Source: an uncultured Alphaproteobacteria bacterium | GTDB taxonomy: Bacteria > Pseudomonadota > Alphaproteobacteria > Rickettsiales > UBA1997 | DNA: 37,856 bases | Direction: 5' to 3' | NCBI GenBank assembly: GCA_903849835.1 | Contig: CAINKA010000167.1 | Coordinates: 1 to 37,856, forward strand | Part shown: positions 16,377-24,857 of the stretch, one piece after another | Position numbering within the stretch: position 1 is the first letter of the stretch | How the letters are laid out: the number at the start of each line of letters is the position of its first letter | The notes under the pieces: generated by a model | Database searches by the model: none | What the model was told of the DNA's origin: nothing | The model's input: only the letters and a program-made list of their open reading frames with translations | Position numbers and translations under genes: made by a program

Positions 16377-17303
16377 ATGACCAAGCATTTCGTCGATCTA
16401 AATAAAATTCCCGCAAAGGATTTGCATGAAATTTTAGCTCTCGCAAAAAAATTAAAAAAAGAAAAAAACTTTGCGAAACAAGCGAAACTTTTGCCACAAA
16501 AAAACTTGGCGATGATTTTTGAAAAAAATTCCACCAGAACTCGAGTGTCATTCGAGGTTGGAATTAACCAGCTCGGCGGCCATGCGATCGTGATGAATAG
16601 ATCCGATATGCAACTCGGCAAAGGTGAATCTGTCGAAGATACTGCAAAAGTTTTGTCACGTTTTGTTGACGGAATTATGATCCGCTCAAATTTGCATCAA
16701 ACAATTTTGGAACTAGCGAAACACGCCTCAGTGCCAGTGATTAACGCCCTTTCCGACTTTTCTCATCCCTGCCAAATTTTAGCCAGCATACTCACAATCG
16801 AAGAACATTTAGGCAAAATTTCTGGAAAAAAATTAGCTTGGTTTGGCGATCAGAATAACGTGCTTAATTCTTACATCCACGCCGCTAAAGCCTTTGATTA
16901 CGAACTGGCAATTTCCACGCCAGAAGAAATTGATTTCTGCAATATTGAGATAAAAAAAGCGGTAAAAAATGGTGCAAAAATTTCTTATTTTTCTGATGCG
17001 AAAAAAGCTGCGAAAGATGCTGATGTGTTGATCTCGGACACTTGGTTTTCGATGGGAGATGTTGCAGAAAAAAGCGATGCCTTGAAGCAAAAAAAATTGA
17101 ATATTTTAACGCCTTATCAGGTCAATTCGTCTTTAATGAAGCTAGCAAAAAAATCTGCAATTTTTACTCATTGCTTGCCTGCATATCGTGGATTTGAAGT
17201 TTCTGCTGATGTAATCGATTCCAAAAAATCTGTGGTGTTTGACGAGGCAGAAAATCGTCTGCATGTGCAAAAAGCGATTATGGTTTGGGCAATGGAAAAA
17301 TAG
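16377..17303 (+). CDS. argF: Ornithine carbamoyltransferase
   Basis: This enzyme joins carbamoyl phosphate and ornithine to give citrulline in arginine synthesis (or runs in reverse in arginine breakdown). The 308-residue product contains the carbamoyl-phosphate loop STRTR (52-56), HPCQ (130-133), the ornithine-specific DTWFSMG loop and HCLP (265-268), so it is an OTC rather than an aspartate or acetylornithine relative. The ATG at 16377 gives MTKHFVDLNKIPA, the standard start, just after its promoter. It diverges from murG. No other arg gene is near, so the direction of flux cannot be told. Confidence 0.96.
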   Translation: MTKHFVDLNKIPAKDLHEILALAKKLKKEKNFAKQAKLLPQKNLAMIFEKNSTRTRVSFEVGINQLGGHAIVMNRSDMQLGKGESVEDTAKVLSRFVDGIMIRSNLHQTILELAKHASVPVINALSDFSHPCQILASILTIEEHLGKISGKKLAWFGDQNNVLNSYIHAAKAFDYELAISTPEEIDFCNIEIKKAVKNGAKISYFSDAKKAAKDADVLISDTWFSMGDVAEKSDALKQKKLNILTPYQVNSSLMKLAKKSAIFTHCLPAYRGFEVSADVIDSKKSVVFDEAENRLHVQKAIMVWAMEK

Positions 17304-17347
17304 CCTAAACGGCCATTTTCAGCCTCGCAACGCAAGGTTACGAATTC

Positions 17348-18154
17348 TTACTTCCACTCCCGCAAAAATTCCCCAAAATGTTTTTTCTCTGCAGATTTTT
17401 TTTCTAAAAATTCCCGCAAATCTTTTTTACATTTTGCAAAAGAATCACGCGACATCGAGCCGCTGTGGTGCTGATAAACCAAATAAAGCAAATAGGTGTT
17501 AAGCACATCGGTTTCGCAATAATCTCGAATTTCTTGCAAGCGCCCCTGATCGAACATTCCCATCACTTGCGATCCATCTATTCCGAGCTTCCCAGGCAAT
17601 CCAAACGCAGCACAAAGTTCGTTCATTTTCACTCGCGCCGAAGCTCCAAAATCAGAAAATGCATCCGCCAAATCACAGTGCCAGTCAAGGCTGTAGCGCT
17701 GATTGTAATTGTTCCATTTATCGCCCAATTTGTAGAGCCAAGAAGCTTCAACTTCGTGTTTCATCGCGGCATATTTTAAAACCGGAAGATCAAAATTCTT
17801 GCCGTTAAAACTTACTAAACGCGAAATATTTTTTTTGAGATGCGAAAAAAATCCCTTCACCAAATCATCTTCCGATGCAGATAAATCACCGCCTGATCGA
17901 ATATCCACGATTCGATAAAATTCCTTCCCGTCAAAATCACGAGTGATTTCCGCTTCAAGAAAACTAATCGCAATTACCTGATGAAAAGGCTGACGCAAAA
18001 AAGAATTTTTTTGATCTGTGATGTTGAGATGATATTGAATCAACCCATCTCTCAGCTCTTTATTTGAGGCATCTGGCAGCGATAATAAAGTTTTCGCCGC
18101 TCTTAAATCTGGAACTGTTTCAATATCGAAAACGAATAAATTTTGGTGTTGCAT
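17348..18154 (-). CDS. Predicted 3'-5' exonuclease, PolB-like (DEDDy)
   Basis: The 268-residue product belongs to the stand-alone PolB-type exonuclease family (PF10108-like). The catalytic acidic residues are visible: D10 and E12 in FVFDIETVP, D122 in SFNGKNFDLPVL, and the third motif Y212 to D216 in DYCETD. The DEDDy type is a metal-dependent 3'-5' nuclease of single-stranded ends; the cellular substrate is unknown. It is convergent with argF (44-base gap) and diverges from the quinone oxidoreductase gene. Length is normal. Confidence 0.88.
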   Translation of the reverse strand: MQHQNLFVFDIETVPDLRAAKTLLSLPDASNKELRDGLIQYHLNITDQKNSFLRQPFHQVIAISFLEAEITRDFDGKEFYRIVDIRSGGDLSASEDDLVKGFFSHLKKNISRLVSFNGKNFDLPVLKYAAMKHEVEASWLYKLGDKWNNYNQRYSLDWHCDLADAFSDFGASARVKMNELCAAFGLPGKLGIDGSQVMGMFDQGRLQEIRDYCETDVLNTYLLYLVYQHHSGSMSRDSFAKCKKDLREFLEKKSAEKKHFGEFLREWK

Positions 18155-18222
18155 TTGCTTCTGGTGTAAAATGAAATTAATAAATTTTTTTCGGTAAAAT
18201 AATTTTTTAAATTTTCAAAAAC

Positions 18223-19191
18223 ATGCAAGCAATTATTCTGCACAAAACCGGTGATGTTGGCCATTTAAAAATTGAAAAAGTTGAAGATCCAAAGCCAAAA
18301 AAAGATGAGGTGATCGTCAAGCACAGCGCGATCGGAATAAATTTTTTCGACGTCGCTTTCAGACGAGGCCAATATCACACCTCCACCATGCCCGCAATCC
18401 TTGGGATGGAAGCTTGCGGAGTAATCGAATCAGTCGGATCCGCAGTTACAAATTTCAAAGTTGGAGAACGCGTTGCTTACGCCACTGGCGGACTTGGATC
18501 CTATGCTGAAAAAAAGGCTGTGGATCAAAATTTTCTCGTGATTCCACCAGCGACCTTAACCGACTCGCAAGTTGCCGGAACCTTGTTCAAAGGCCTGATG
18601 GTTCACGCATTACTTCATCGCGTTTACATCGCCAAAAGAGCCAAAACAATTTTGGTTCATGCTGCCGCTGGAGGGGTTGGACACTTGCTTTGCCAATGGG
18701 CAAGCCATCTTGGTTTGGAAGTTATCGGAGCTGTTGGATCTGACCAAAAATTCTCCGTTGCGAAAGCAAGCGGCTGCGAACACGTGTTCAATTACAGCAC
18801 TCAAAATCTCGTTCAGGCGGTCGGAAAAATCACCGACAACAAGGGGGTAGGATTGGTTTATGACGGGGTGGGAAAAGATACGCTGGAAAAATCTCTGGAA
18901 TGTTTGTGGCCGATGGGCATGTGCGTAAGCTTCGGAGAATCTTCCGGAGTTCCAGAAAAACTTGATTTGAATCGCCTCGTTGCCAATTCACTTTACATCA
19001 CTCGCCCGACTATGGCGCTCTACAAAGCAAATCGCATCGAACTCAATCTTTCAGCCAATGAAGTTTTTGCCGCGGTTGAAAAAAGAATCCTGAAACCGCA
19101 AATCACAAATTACGCTTTCAAGGATGTTGCTAAAGCTCACAAAGATTTGGAAAGCCGCGCTACCACTGGGTCGCTGGTGTTAACTTTTTAA
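18223..19191 (+). CDS. Quinone oxidoreductase, zeta-crystallin-like (MDR family)
   Basis: The 322-residue product is a zinc-free medium-chain reductase. It has the N-terminal GroES-like fold (MQAIILHKTGDVGHLKIEKV, GMEACGVIESVGSAV) and the NADPH-binding AAAGGVGHLLCQWA loop followed by VGSDQKF. Members reduce quinones with NADPH by one or two electrons and may protect against redox stress; the substrate here is not known. A possible promoter is TTGCTT (18155-18160), 17 bases, TAATAA (18178-18183). The stop codon directly abuts that of the convergent lolC/E gene with no base between. Confidence 0.9.
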   Translation: MQAIILHKTGDVGHLKIEKVEDPKPKKDEVIVKHSAIGINFFDVAFRRGQYHTSTMPAILGMEACGVIESVGSAVTNFKVGERVAYATGGLGSYAEKKAVDQNFLVIPPATLTDSQVAGTLFKGLMVHALLHRVYIAKRAKTILVHAAAGGVGHLLCQWASHLGLEVIGAVGSDQKFSVAKASGCEHVFNYSTQNLVQAVGKITDNKGVGLVYDGVGKDTLEKSLECLWPMGMCVSFGESSGVPEKLDLNRLVANSLYITRPTMALYKANRIELNLSANEVFAAVEKRILKPQITNYAFKDVAKAHKDLESRATTGSLVLTF

Positions 19192-20442
19192 TTATTCATA
19201 CCTCAAAATCTCCGCAGGGTTAGATTTGCTGGCACGATATGCTGGGTAAAGCGTTGCTAAAAAAGATAAAATTAGCGCCATCGATATGATCAAAATCACA
19301 TCCGAAATAAAAATTTTTGACGGCAAAGTTGAGAGGAAGTAAATCGTCGGATTAAATAGATCAGTGTCCGTGGCCGATTCCAGCCAACCCTTGATGTTGT
19401 TGATGTTAGTTGAAAAAAGCACGCCGATTGTAAGGCCTAAAAAAGTTCCAACCATCCCGATTGAAAAGCCGCAAATTAAAAAAATTCTCATCACCGCAGC
19501 CTTGCTCATGCCAATGGTGCGCAGGAGAGCGATGTTTTTATTTTTGTCATTCACCAACATGATCATGCTAGAAATTATGTTGAAAGCGGCGACTAAAATG
19601 ATCAGGGTTAGAATCAAAAACATCACGGTGCTCTCAACTTTTAAAGCATCGATGAAGCCTGCATTGGCCTGCTGCCAATCAGTTGCATAAAGATTTGGAT
19701 ATTTCACTAAAATTTCGTAAAGCTGCATTTTTATTTCATCGATTTTCGTGGCATCATCAGCAAAAATTTCAATCGCGGAAACTGAATTTGGAAAACGAAA
19801 ATGAATTTGCGCCATCGTAAAATTCATGAAAATTGTCGTCGAGTCATACTCGTACATTCCGCTGTCGAACACCCCAACAACTTGGTAAGTTTTAATGCGC
19901 GGAATCGCGCCAATGATGGTTTCATTAGTTTCGGCGGAAATAATTTTTACCGGATCGCCGACTTTTAAATTCATGCTTTGAGCAACAACTGAGCCAATAA
20001 TCACCGAATTTTTATTTGCTAATTTTTCGATATTTCCTGCGGTGATATTTTCTGAAACTAGTTTTTTATTTTTTAGATCTTCAAGCCTGATGCCCTTGAT
20101 GAGCCCGCCCAAATTCTTGCTCGGAGACGATAACATCGCCTGACTTTCAACCAAAGTATTAGCAAATTTTACGCCGGAAATTTTTTTAATTTCGTCGATA
20201 ATTTTTTCGTAATTATTGATTTGATGAGCATGGCTGTAGATCGTGAGATGTGCATTAATTCCCAAAATGCGATTGACCAATTCGTAACGAAACCCATTCA
20301 TCACCGACATCACAACAATGAGCGTAGCCACGCCAATCATAATCCCAACAAAAGAAAAAATCGCGATGACGGAAATAAAACCTTCCTTGCGTTTCGATTT
20401 GAGGTAGCGGAAGGCGATTAGGAATTCGAGTTTGGAAAACAT
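19192..20442 (-). CDS. Lipoprotein-releasing ABC transporter permease LolC/LolE
   Basis: LolC and LolE are the membrane subunits of LolCDE, which extracts outer-membrane lipoproteins from the inner membrane and passes them to LolA. The 416-residue product has the MacB/FtsX plan: one membrane segment (about 22-46), a periplasmic domain, then three more segments (about 270-295, 315-345 and 378-400). The conserved end YPAYRASKSNPAEILRYE is present. Many alphaproteobacteria have a single LolC/E-type gene, so the C or E letter cannot be assigned. lolD is not adjacent. A family A repeat pair lies upstream, separating it from the ferredoxin-NADP reductase gene. Confidence 0.93.
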   Translation of the reverse strand: MFSKLEFLIAFRYLKSKRKEGFISVIAIFSFVGIMIGVATLIVVMSVMNGFRYELVNRILGINAHLTIYSHAHQINNYEKIIDEIKKISGVKFANTLVESQAMLSSPSKNLGGLIKGIRLEDLKNKKLVSENITAGNIEKLANKNSVIIGSVVAQSMNLKVGDPVKIISAETNETIIGAIPRIKTYQVVGVFDSGMYEYDSTTIFMNFTMAQIHFRFPNSVSAIEIFADDATKIDEIKMQLYEILVKYPNLYATDWQQANAGFIDALKVESTVMFLILTLIILVAAFNIISSMIMLVNDKNKNIALLRTIGMSKAAVMRIFLICGFSIGMVGTFLGLTIGVLFSTNINNIKGWLESATDTDLFNPTIYFLSTLPSKIFISDVILIISMALILSFLATLYPAYRASKSNPAEILRYE

Positions 20443-20471
20443 GAATTTAGATTTGTTAGAGCTACTTAAAC

Positions 20472-20541
20472 GTCATACTGAGCTTGCGAAGCATGATTCA
20501 AGCCCGAAACCAGAATCACCCTTCGACAAGCTCAGGGTGAC
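20472..20541. repeat. REPIN-like inverted repeat pair (family A), second copy
   Basis: The left arm (20472-20499) and right arm (20513-20541) flank a 13-base loop with CCCGAAAC, as in the 4448-4520 copy. The left arm is damaged (one base lost, one changed). The right arm has inner stem ACCCT with AGGGT instead of ATGCT with AGCAT: both sides of the stem changed together. It lies between the ferredoxin-NADP reductase and lolC/E. Confidence 0.8.
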
Positions 20542-20552
20542 AATGAAGTTTT

Positions 20553-21560
20553 TTATGAAACCCCTTTCGAGGTTGAATATTCAAAATGAAAAACTTGGTC
20601 CGGATAGATGATCTTGTAGATGTCGTGCGCTGCTAATGCTGCTTCAGAAAATCCCGTCAAAATTAATTTTAATTTGTTTTTGTAAGTTGCGATATCGCCA
20701 ATTGCGTAAATTCCTTTTTCCGAAGTTTGCATGGTTGAAGCATCAACTTCGACGTGATTTTTATGCAGATTTAAACCCCAATTTGCGATCGGTCCAAGCT
20801 CCATTGCCAAGCCAAAAAATGGCAGAAGATAATCCGCTTCAAGATTTTTTACATTGCCCTCAAAATCTTTTACCAACACTTGAGAAAGCTTTCCGTCACT
20901 GCCTTCAAGACCATCAAGTTGAAATGGAATTACCAATTCAATTTTTCCAGAATCGGATAATTTTTTCATTTTATCCGCACTTTCTGGAGCGCAGCGAAAT
21001 TTGTCGCGGCGATGAACTACAAAAACTTTTTTAGCAATTGCGGAAAGGCTGATCGCCCAATCAACCGCGGAATCACCGCCTCCAGCAATCACGATATTTT
21101 TTCCAGCAAATTCTGCTTTGGAACGCACTGCGTAAAAAATGGATTTTCCTTCAAATTCTTCAATTCCAACAAGCGGCGGACGATTGGGACCAAAGGCTCC
21201 GCAGCCAGCAGCAATGATGATCGCTTTGCAGCTAATTTTGGTATTTTTTGAAGTCGTGACTAAAAAACTTCCGTCGGAATTTTTGTCAATTTTTTCGACT
21301 CTTTGATTGAGATGATATGTCGGATGAAACGGCGCGGCTTGGGCTTCTAACAGCTCAATTAATTCGCTCGCTAAAACTTTTGGATGAGCAGGAATATCGT
21401 AAATTGGCTTCTCTGGATATAGCGCAGAGCATTGTCCGCCAATGATTTCCAAGGTGTCGATTACATGCGATTTAATCTTCAACATGCCAGATTCGAAGAC
21501 AGAAAATAAACCAGCAGGACCAGCGCCAATGATGACGAGATCTGTGTTGTGAATTGTCAT
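20553..21560 (-). CDS. Ferredoxin--NADP+ reductase, thioredoxin-reductase-like
   Basis: The 335-residue flavoprotein has FAD motif VIIGAGPAGLFS (9-20), GGQCSALYPEKPIYDIPA, NADPH motif IAGGGDSAVDWA and the C-terminal FAD contact YAIGDIATY. The CxxC redox pair of true thioredoxin reductases is missing, which identifies the FNR type found in Gram-positives and many alphaproteobacteria. It moves electrons between NADPH and ferredoxin, for example for iron-sulfur or heme-related reactions. Its likely promoter overlaps that of the divergent small membrane-protein gene. Confidence 0.92.
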   Translation of the reverse strand: MTIHNTDLVIIGAGPAGLFSVFESGMLKIKSHVIDTLEIIGGQCSALYPEKPIYDIPAHPKVLASELIELLEAQAAPFHPTYHLNQRVEKIDKNSDGSFLVTTSKNTKISCKAIIIAAGCGAFGPNRPPLVGIEEFEGKSIFYAVRSKAEFAGKNIVIAGGGDSAVDWAISLSAIAKKVFVVHRRDKFRCAPESADKMKKLSDSGKIELVIPFQLDGLEGSDGKLSQVLVKDFEGNVKNLEADYLLPFFGLAMELGPIANWGLNLHKNHVEVDASTMQTSEKGIYAIGDIATYKNKLKLILTGFSEAALAAHDIYKIIYPDQVFHFEYSTSKGVS

Positions 21561-21593
21561 TTCTAAGATTTTTTTTGAAGGAAATTTTTTGGC

Positions 21594-21644
21594 GTTCTAA
21601 TTGCGCCTTGCTTTTAAGCAAAGCAAAAATAATTTCCGCCGCGC
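21594..21644. promoter_or_regulatory. Overlapping divergent promoters on a palindrome
   Basis: The palindrome TTGCTTTTAAGCAA (21608-21621) provides a TTGCTT -35 on each strand. Rightward: 16 bases, TAATTT (21630-21635), then CCGCCGCGC, serving the small membrane-protein gene. Leftward: 16 bases, TAGAAC (21599-21594), serving the ferredoxin-NADP reductase; this -10 is poor. The two would compete for polymerase. Confidence 0.5.
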
Positions 21645-21689
21645 TTTTTAAACTGAGCAAAAACATCCATAAAAACCTAGGAACACCAC

Positions 21690-21947
21690 ATGTCTACATT
21701 TACAACAATGCCGAAATATTTCGATAATCCGATTAAAATTCTTCATCACTTAAAGGCTGCTGGTTTTACAGAAAAACAGGCTGAAGCACAGGTAGAAGTT
21801 TTTACAGATTATATCGATCATAATCTCGTCACAAAAAAAGATTTAGCCAATTCTTTGAAAGAATTAGAATTAAGACTTACCATCAAAACCGCTGCCATCG
21901 TTGGTTCAATCGTTGGATTTTTTTCACTAATCGAAAAAATTTTCTAA
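21690..21947 (+). CDS. Small coiled-coil protein with C-terminal membrane helix (DUF1640/CCDC90-like)
   Basis: The 85-residue product has an N-terminal helix with AAGFTEKQAEAQVEVF (about 23-38), a linker NLVTKKDLANSL, a short coiled coil ending ELELRLTIKT, and a membrane helix at about 68-80. This matches the small bacterial CCDC90/DUF1640-type proteins, whose function is unknown, though it is shorter than most. AGGA eight bases before the ATG supports the start; the internal ATG seven codons in is possible. A promoter of the shared class lies upstream. It precedes metE by 68 bases. Confidence 0.78.
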   Translation: MSTFTTMPKYFDNPIKILHHLKAAGFTEKQAEAQVEVFTDYIDHNLVTKKDLANSLKELELRLTIKTAAIVGSIVGFFSLIEKIF

Positions 21948-22015
21948 AAAGTTTTCTTGGCAAGCCTGCCTAATTTTCGTCGCAAAGCCTTGCACAAATT
22001 TCAAAATCAAAACTT

Positions 22016-24304
22016 ATGTTAAAAACTGCAAACCTAGGATTCCCTAGAATTGGCGCTAATCGCGAACTTAAAAAAGCTATCGAAAAATATTGGAAAAAAA
22101 ATCTGTCTTTGCTGGATTTGCAAAAAGAAGCGGCAGTAATCCGAGCAAAAAATTGGCAAGCTCAAAAAGCTGCTGGAATTAATTTTATCCCCTCAAGCGA
22201 TTTTTCATTTTACGATCAAACTCTCGACTGTTTAGCCTTGTTTGGCGCGGTCCCTGAGCGTTTCAATTTTTCCGGCGGAAATGTGGATTTGGATTTATAT
22301 TTCGCGATGGCTCGCGGGGCACAGCGCGATGGTGTCGATGTCACAGCAATGGAAATGACGAAATGGTTCGACACGAACTATCACTACATCGTCGGCGAAT
22401 TTAGAAAAAATCAGCAATTCAAAATTTCTTCGACAAAAATTTTCGACGAATTTTTGGAAGCAAAAAGATTGGGAATTGAAACTCGACCAGTTGTGCTCGG
22501 ACCAGTCAGCTTCTTGCTTCTTGGCAAGTCAATTGATGGCTCCGACAAACTTGATTTGCTCGATAATCTTCTTGTCTCTTACTCCGAACTTTTCAAAAAA
22601 TTGCAAGATTTGGGAGTTAAAAATGTGCAAATTGATGAGCCATTTTTGATCACCGATCTTTCTGCCGAGGCAATAAAATCCTACTTGTCGGCCTATCCAA
22701 AAATTAAACAAGCTGCTGGTCCAATCAAACTTCATCTCGCAACTTATTTTGAAAGCTTGGGCGATAATGCATCGCTTGCTTTCAGCTTAGAAACTGACTC
22801 AGTTCATGTTGATTTGGTTCGCGGATTAGATCAGTTCGAGCAAGTGTTGAATCTTGTGAAGCCAAGCCAGTCCTTATCTCTCGGCCTCATTGATGGCAGA
22901 AATATTTGGGTCAATAATTTTGAGAATTCCACTTCTCTCGCAAAAAAAGCGGTGGCAAAATTAGGTGCGAATCGTGTGACGATCGCTCCTTCATGCTCTC
23001 TACTCCACACTCCAACCGATTTAAATTCAGAAACCGAACTCGATGCCGAATTAAAATCCTGGCTCGCTTTCGCAACTCAAAAACTTTCTGAAATTGTAAT
23101 CATCGCAACAGCGGCGGATGGCAGAGAGGCTGAGGTAAAATCACTTCTCGAGGCAAATAAAAAGGCGATTTCTGCAAGAAAAACTTCGCCAAGAATTCAC
23201 AATGAAGCCGTAAAAGCCAGACTCGCATCCATCAACGAATCTTTGATGAATCGCAAAAGCGGATTTGCGGATCGTAAAAAAATTCAGTCAAACTACATTC
23301 AGCTACCCCTACTCCCAACCACAACCATCGGCTCTTTTCCACAAACGAAAGAAGTCAGAAAATTCCGCGCTGATTTCAAAGCCGGAAATATTTCTGCGGC
23401 CGAATATGAAAAATTTCTGCAAGAAGAAACCACTCGCACCATTCGCTTCCAAGAAGAAATCGGGCTCGATGTTTTGGTCCATGGAGAGTTTGAGCGTAAC
23501 GACATGGTTGAATATTTCGGCGAACAGTTGGAAGGATTTTTCTTCACCAAAAATGGCTGGGTTCAAAGCTATGGCTCACGCTGCGTAAAACCTCCGGTAA
23601 TTTTCGGAGACATTTCCCGTCCAAATCCAATGACCGTCGAATGGGCAAAATATGCACAAAGCAAAACGGAAAAAATTATGAAGGGGATGCTCACTGGCCC
23701 GATCACAATTTTGCAATGGTCTTTCGTTCGCGATGATCAGCCTCGCAAAGACACCGCTCTACAAATTGCTTTTGCAATTCGCGACGAAGTTTCTGACTTG
23801 GAAAAAGCTGGAATAAAAATCATCCAAATCGATGAAGCCGCACTCCGCGAAGGCTTACCAATTCGCAAAAGCAAATGGGATGAATATTTAAAATGGGCTG
23901 TTGAAGCCTTCAGAATCACGGCTTCTGGCGTTGAGGATCACACACAAATTCACACTCACATGTGCTACTCAGAATTTAACGACATCATCAAAGCCATTGC
24001 TGACATGGATGCAGACGTGATCTCAATCGAAACTTCTCGCTCACAAATGGAGCTTTTAAACGCCTTCGTTAATTTCAAATATCCAAATGAAATTGGACCG
24101 GGAGTTTATGACATCCACTCTCCGAGGGTTCCAAAACAAGAGGAAATGGAATCGCTTTTGAAAAAAGCTTTGGATGTTTTAAAGCCAGAACAAATCTGGG
24201 TGAATCCTGATTGCGGATTAAAAACTCGCGACTGGCCAGAAACTAAAGCCGCTCTGCAATTGATGGTTGATGCCACCAAAGCTGTAAGAGCGCAGATCCA
24301 ATAG
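22016..24304 (+). CDS. metE: Cobalamin-independent methionine synthase
   Basis: MetE transfers a methyl group from 5-methyltetrahydropteroyl-triglutamate to homocysteine to make methionine. The 762-residue product has both duplicated barrels and the catalytic zinc ligands H648, C650 (in HTHMCYSEF) and C733 (in PDCGLKTR), each seven residues beyond the E. coli positions. It begins MLKTANLGFPRIGANRELKKA, the standard start. An intact MetE means methionine can be made without vitamin B12. No riboswitch was recognised in the short leader. A strong two-way terminator follows. Confidence 0.98.
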   Translation: MLKTANLGFPRIGANRELKKAIEKYWKKNLSLLDLQKEAAVIRAKNWQAQKAAGINFIPSSDFSFYDQTLDCLALFGAVPERFNFSGGNVDLDLYFAMARGAQRDGVDVTAMEMTKWFDTNYHYIVGEFRKNQQFKISSTKIFDEFLEAKRLGIETRPVVLGPVSFLLLGKSIDGSDKLDLLDNLLVSYSELFKKLQDLGVKNVQIDEPFLITDLSAEAIKSYLSAYPKIKQAAGPIKLHLATYFESLGDNASLAFSLETDSVHVDLVRGLDQFEQVLNLVKPSQSLSLGLIDGRNIWVNNFENSTSLAKKAVAKLGANRVTIAPSCSLLHTPTDLNSETELDAELKSWLAFATQKLSEIVIIATAADGREAEVKSLLEANKKAISARKTSPRIHNEAVKARLASINESLMNRKSGFADRKKIQSNYIQLPLLPTTTIGSFPQTKEVRKFRADFKAGNISAAEYEKFLQEETTRTIRFQEEIGLDVLVHGEFERNDMVEYFGEQLEGFFFTKNGWVQSYGSRCVKPPVIFGDISRPNPMTVEWAKYAQSKTEKIMKGMLTGPITILQWSFVRDDQPRKDTALQIAFAIRDEVSDLEKAGIKIIQIDEAALREGLPIRKSKWDEYLKWAVEAFRITASGVEDHTQIHTHMCYSEFNDIIKAIADMDADVISIETSRSQMELLNAFVNFKYPNEIGPGVYDIHSPRVPKQEEMESLLKKALDVLKPEQIWVNPDCGLKTRDWPETKAALQLMVDATKAVRAQIQ

Positions 24305-24328
24305 CTTTTAGAAAGAGAGAATTTTTTC

Positions 24329-24367
24329 AAAAAAACCGGCTCACAAAAAAATGTGAGCCGGTTTTTT
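24329..24367. terminator. Bidirectional intrinsic terminator after metE
   Basis: ACCGGCTCACA (24335-24345) pairs with TGTGAGCCGGT (24352-24362) around a 6-base loop. A runs lie on the left and T runs on the right, so it can end transcripts from either side: metE from the left and the minus-strand reading frame that stops at 24366 from the right. Confidence 0.92.
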
Positions 24368-24810
24368 ATTGGGCAAAAAAATATTTTTCTGTCAACTCAG
24401 AGTAGAAATTTTTCTTCATCATTTCGACTCTCACTTGGTTGTGATCTTTTTTTACATCAAAACCATCCACCGCCAATATTCGAGCTACCAACATTCGGAT
24501 AGGACACGCTTGCAGGCTCACAACTTGAAAGTGATCATCATAAAAATACTCAGTCAAACCACTTGATGCCCATAGATCCGATCAAGTAACCACCATCCAT
24601 CACACAAAATCCACCAAACCCAAAACCCGATTTACGAACTAAAAACACCTCAAGCCCACTAAACTTTTGCAACGTTTGTAGCGTTTGATGCGCTTGATAT
24701 TTGCAAAGAATTTCTCTTTGCTTTTTATTTCTTGCTTCATAAATTCCCGCGCCTTCCTCTTTGAAAATAAGCTTAAATTTTAAAAATTCGACACTGCTTC
24801 GATGCTTGAC
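24366..24810 (-). pseudogene. Possible broken or frameshifted gene of unknown family
   Basis: Most of the 490-bp gap between metE and tuf is open on the minus strand in two joined frames. The first runs 24810-24550 without a stop (86 codons) and has protein-like content such as LEVFLVRKSGF and MDGGYLIGSMGIKWFD. It has no ATG near its upstream end, where TAG (24813-24811) closes the frame. The second, 24557-24366 (63 codons from TTG), includes HFQVVSLQACPIRMLVARIL and DGFDVKKDHNQVRVEMMKKN. They overlap by eight bases; a single-base change would fuse them. The second frame ends exactly at a two-way terminator, which supports a real transcript. The proposed tuf promoter lies inside it. I do not recognise the family. 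Chance open frames in AT-rich DNA remain possible. Confidence 0.4.
24718..24753 (+). promoter_or_regulatory. Promoter of tuf (shared GC-start class)
   Basis: TTGCTT (24718-24723), 16 bases, TAAATT (24740-24745), then CCCGCGCC (24746-24753). The leader to tuf would be about 105 bases, in which I see no clear structure. The site lies inside the possible minus-strand broken gene. Confidence 0.58.
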
Positions 24811-24857
24811 CTATCTGCTTCGGAGAGAATTTATTAATTTGTAAAAAAAATAATTTT

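Noticed and set aside
21948..22015. Methionine- or SAM-sensing riboswitch before metE
   Set aside because: The 68-base gap is too short and shows no recognisable riboswitch fold.
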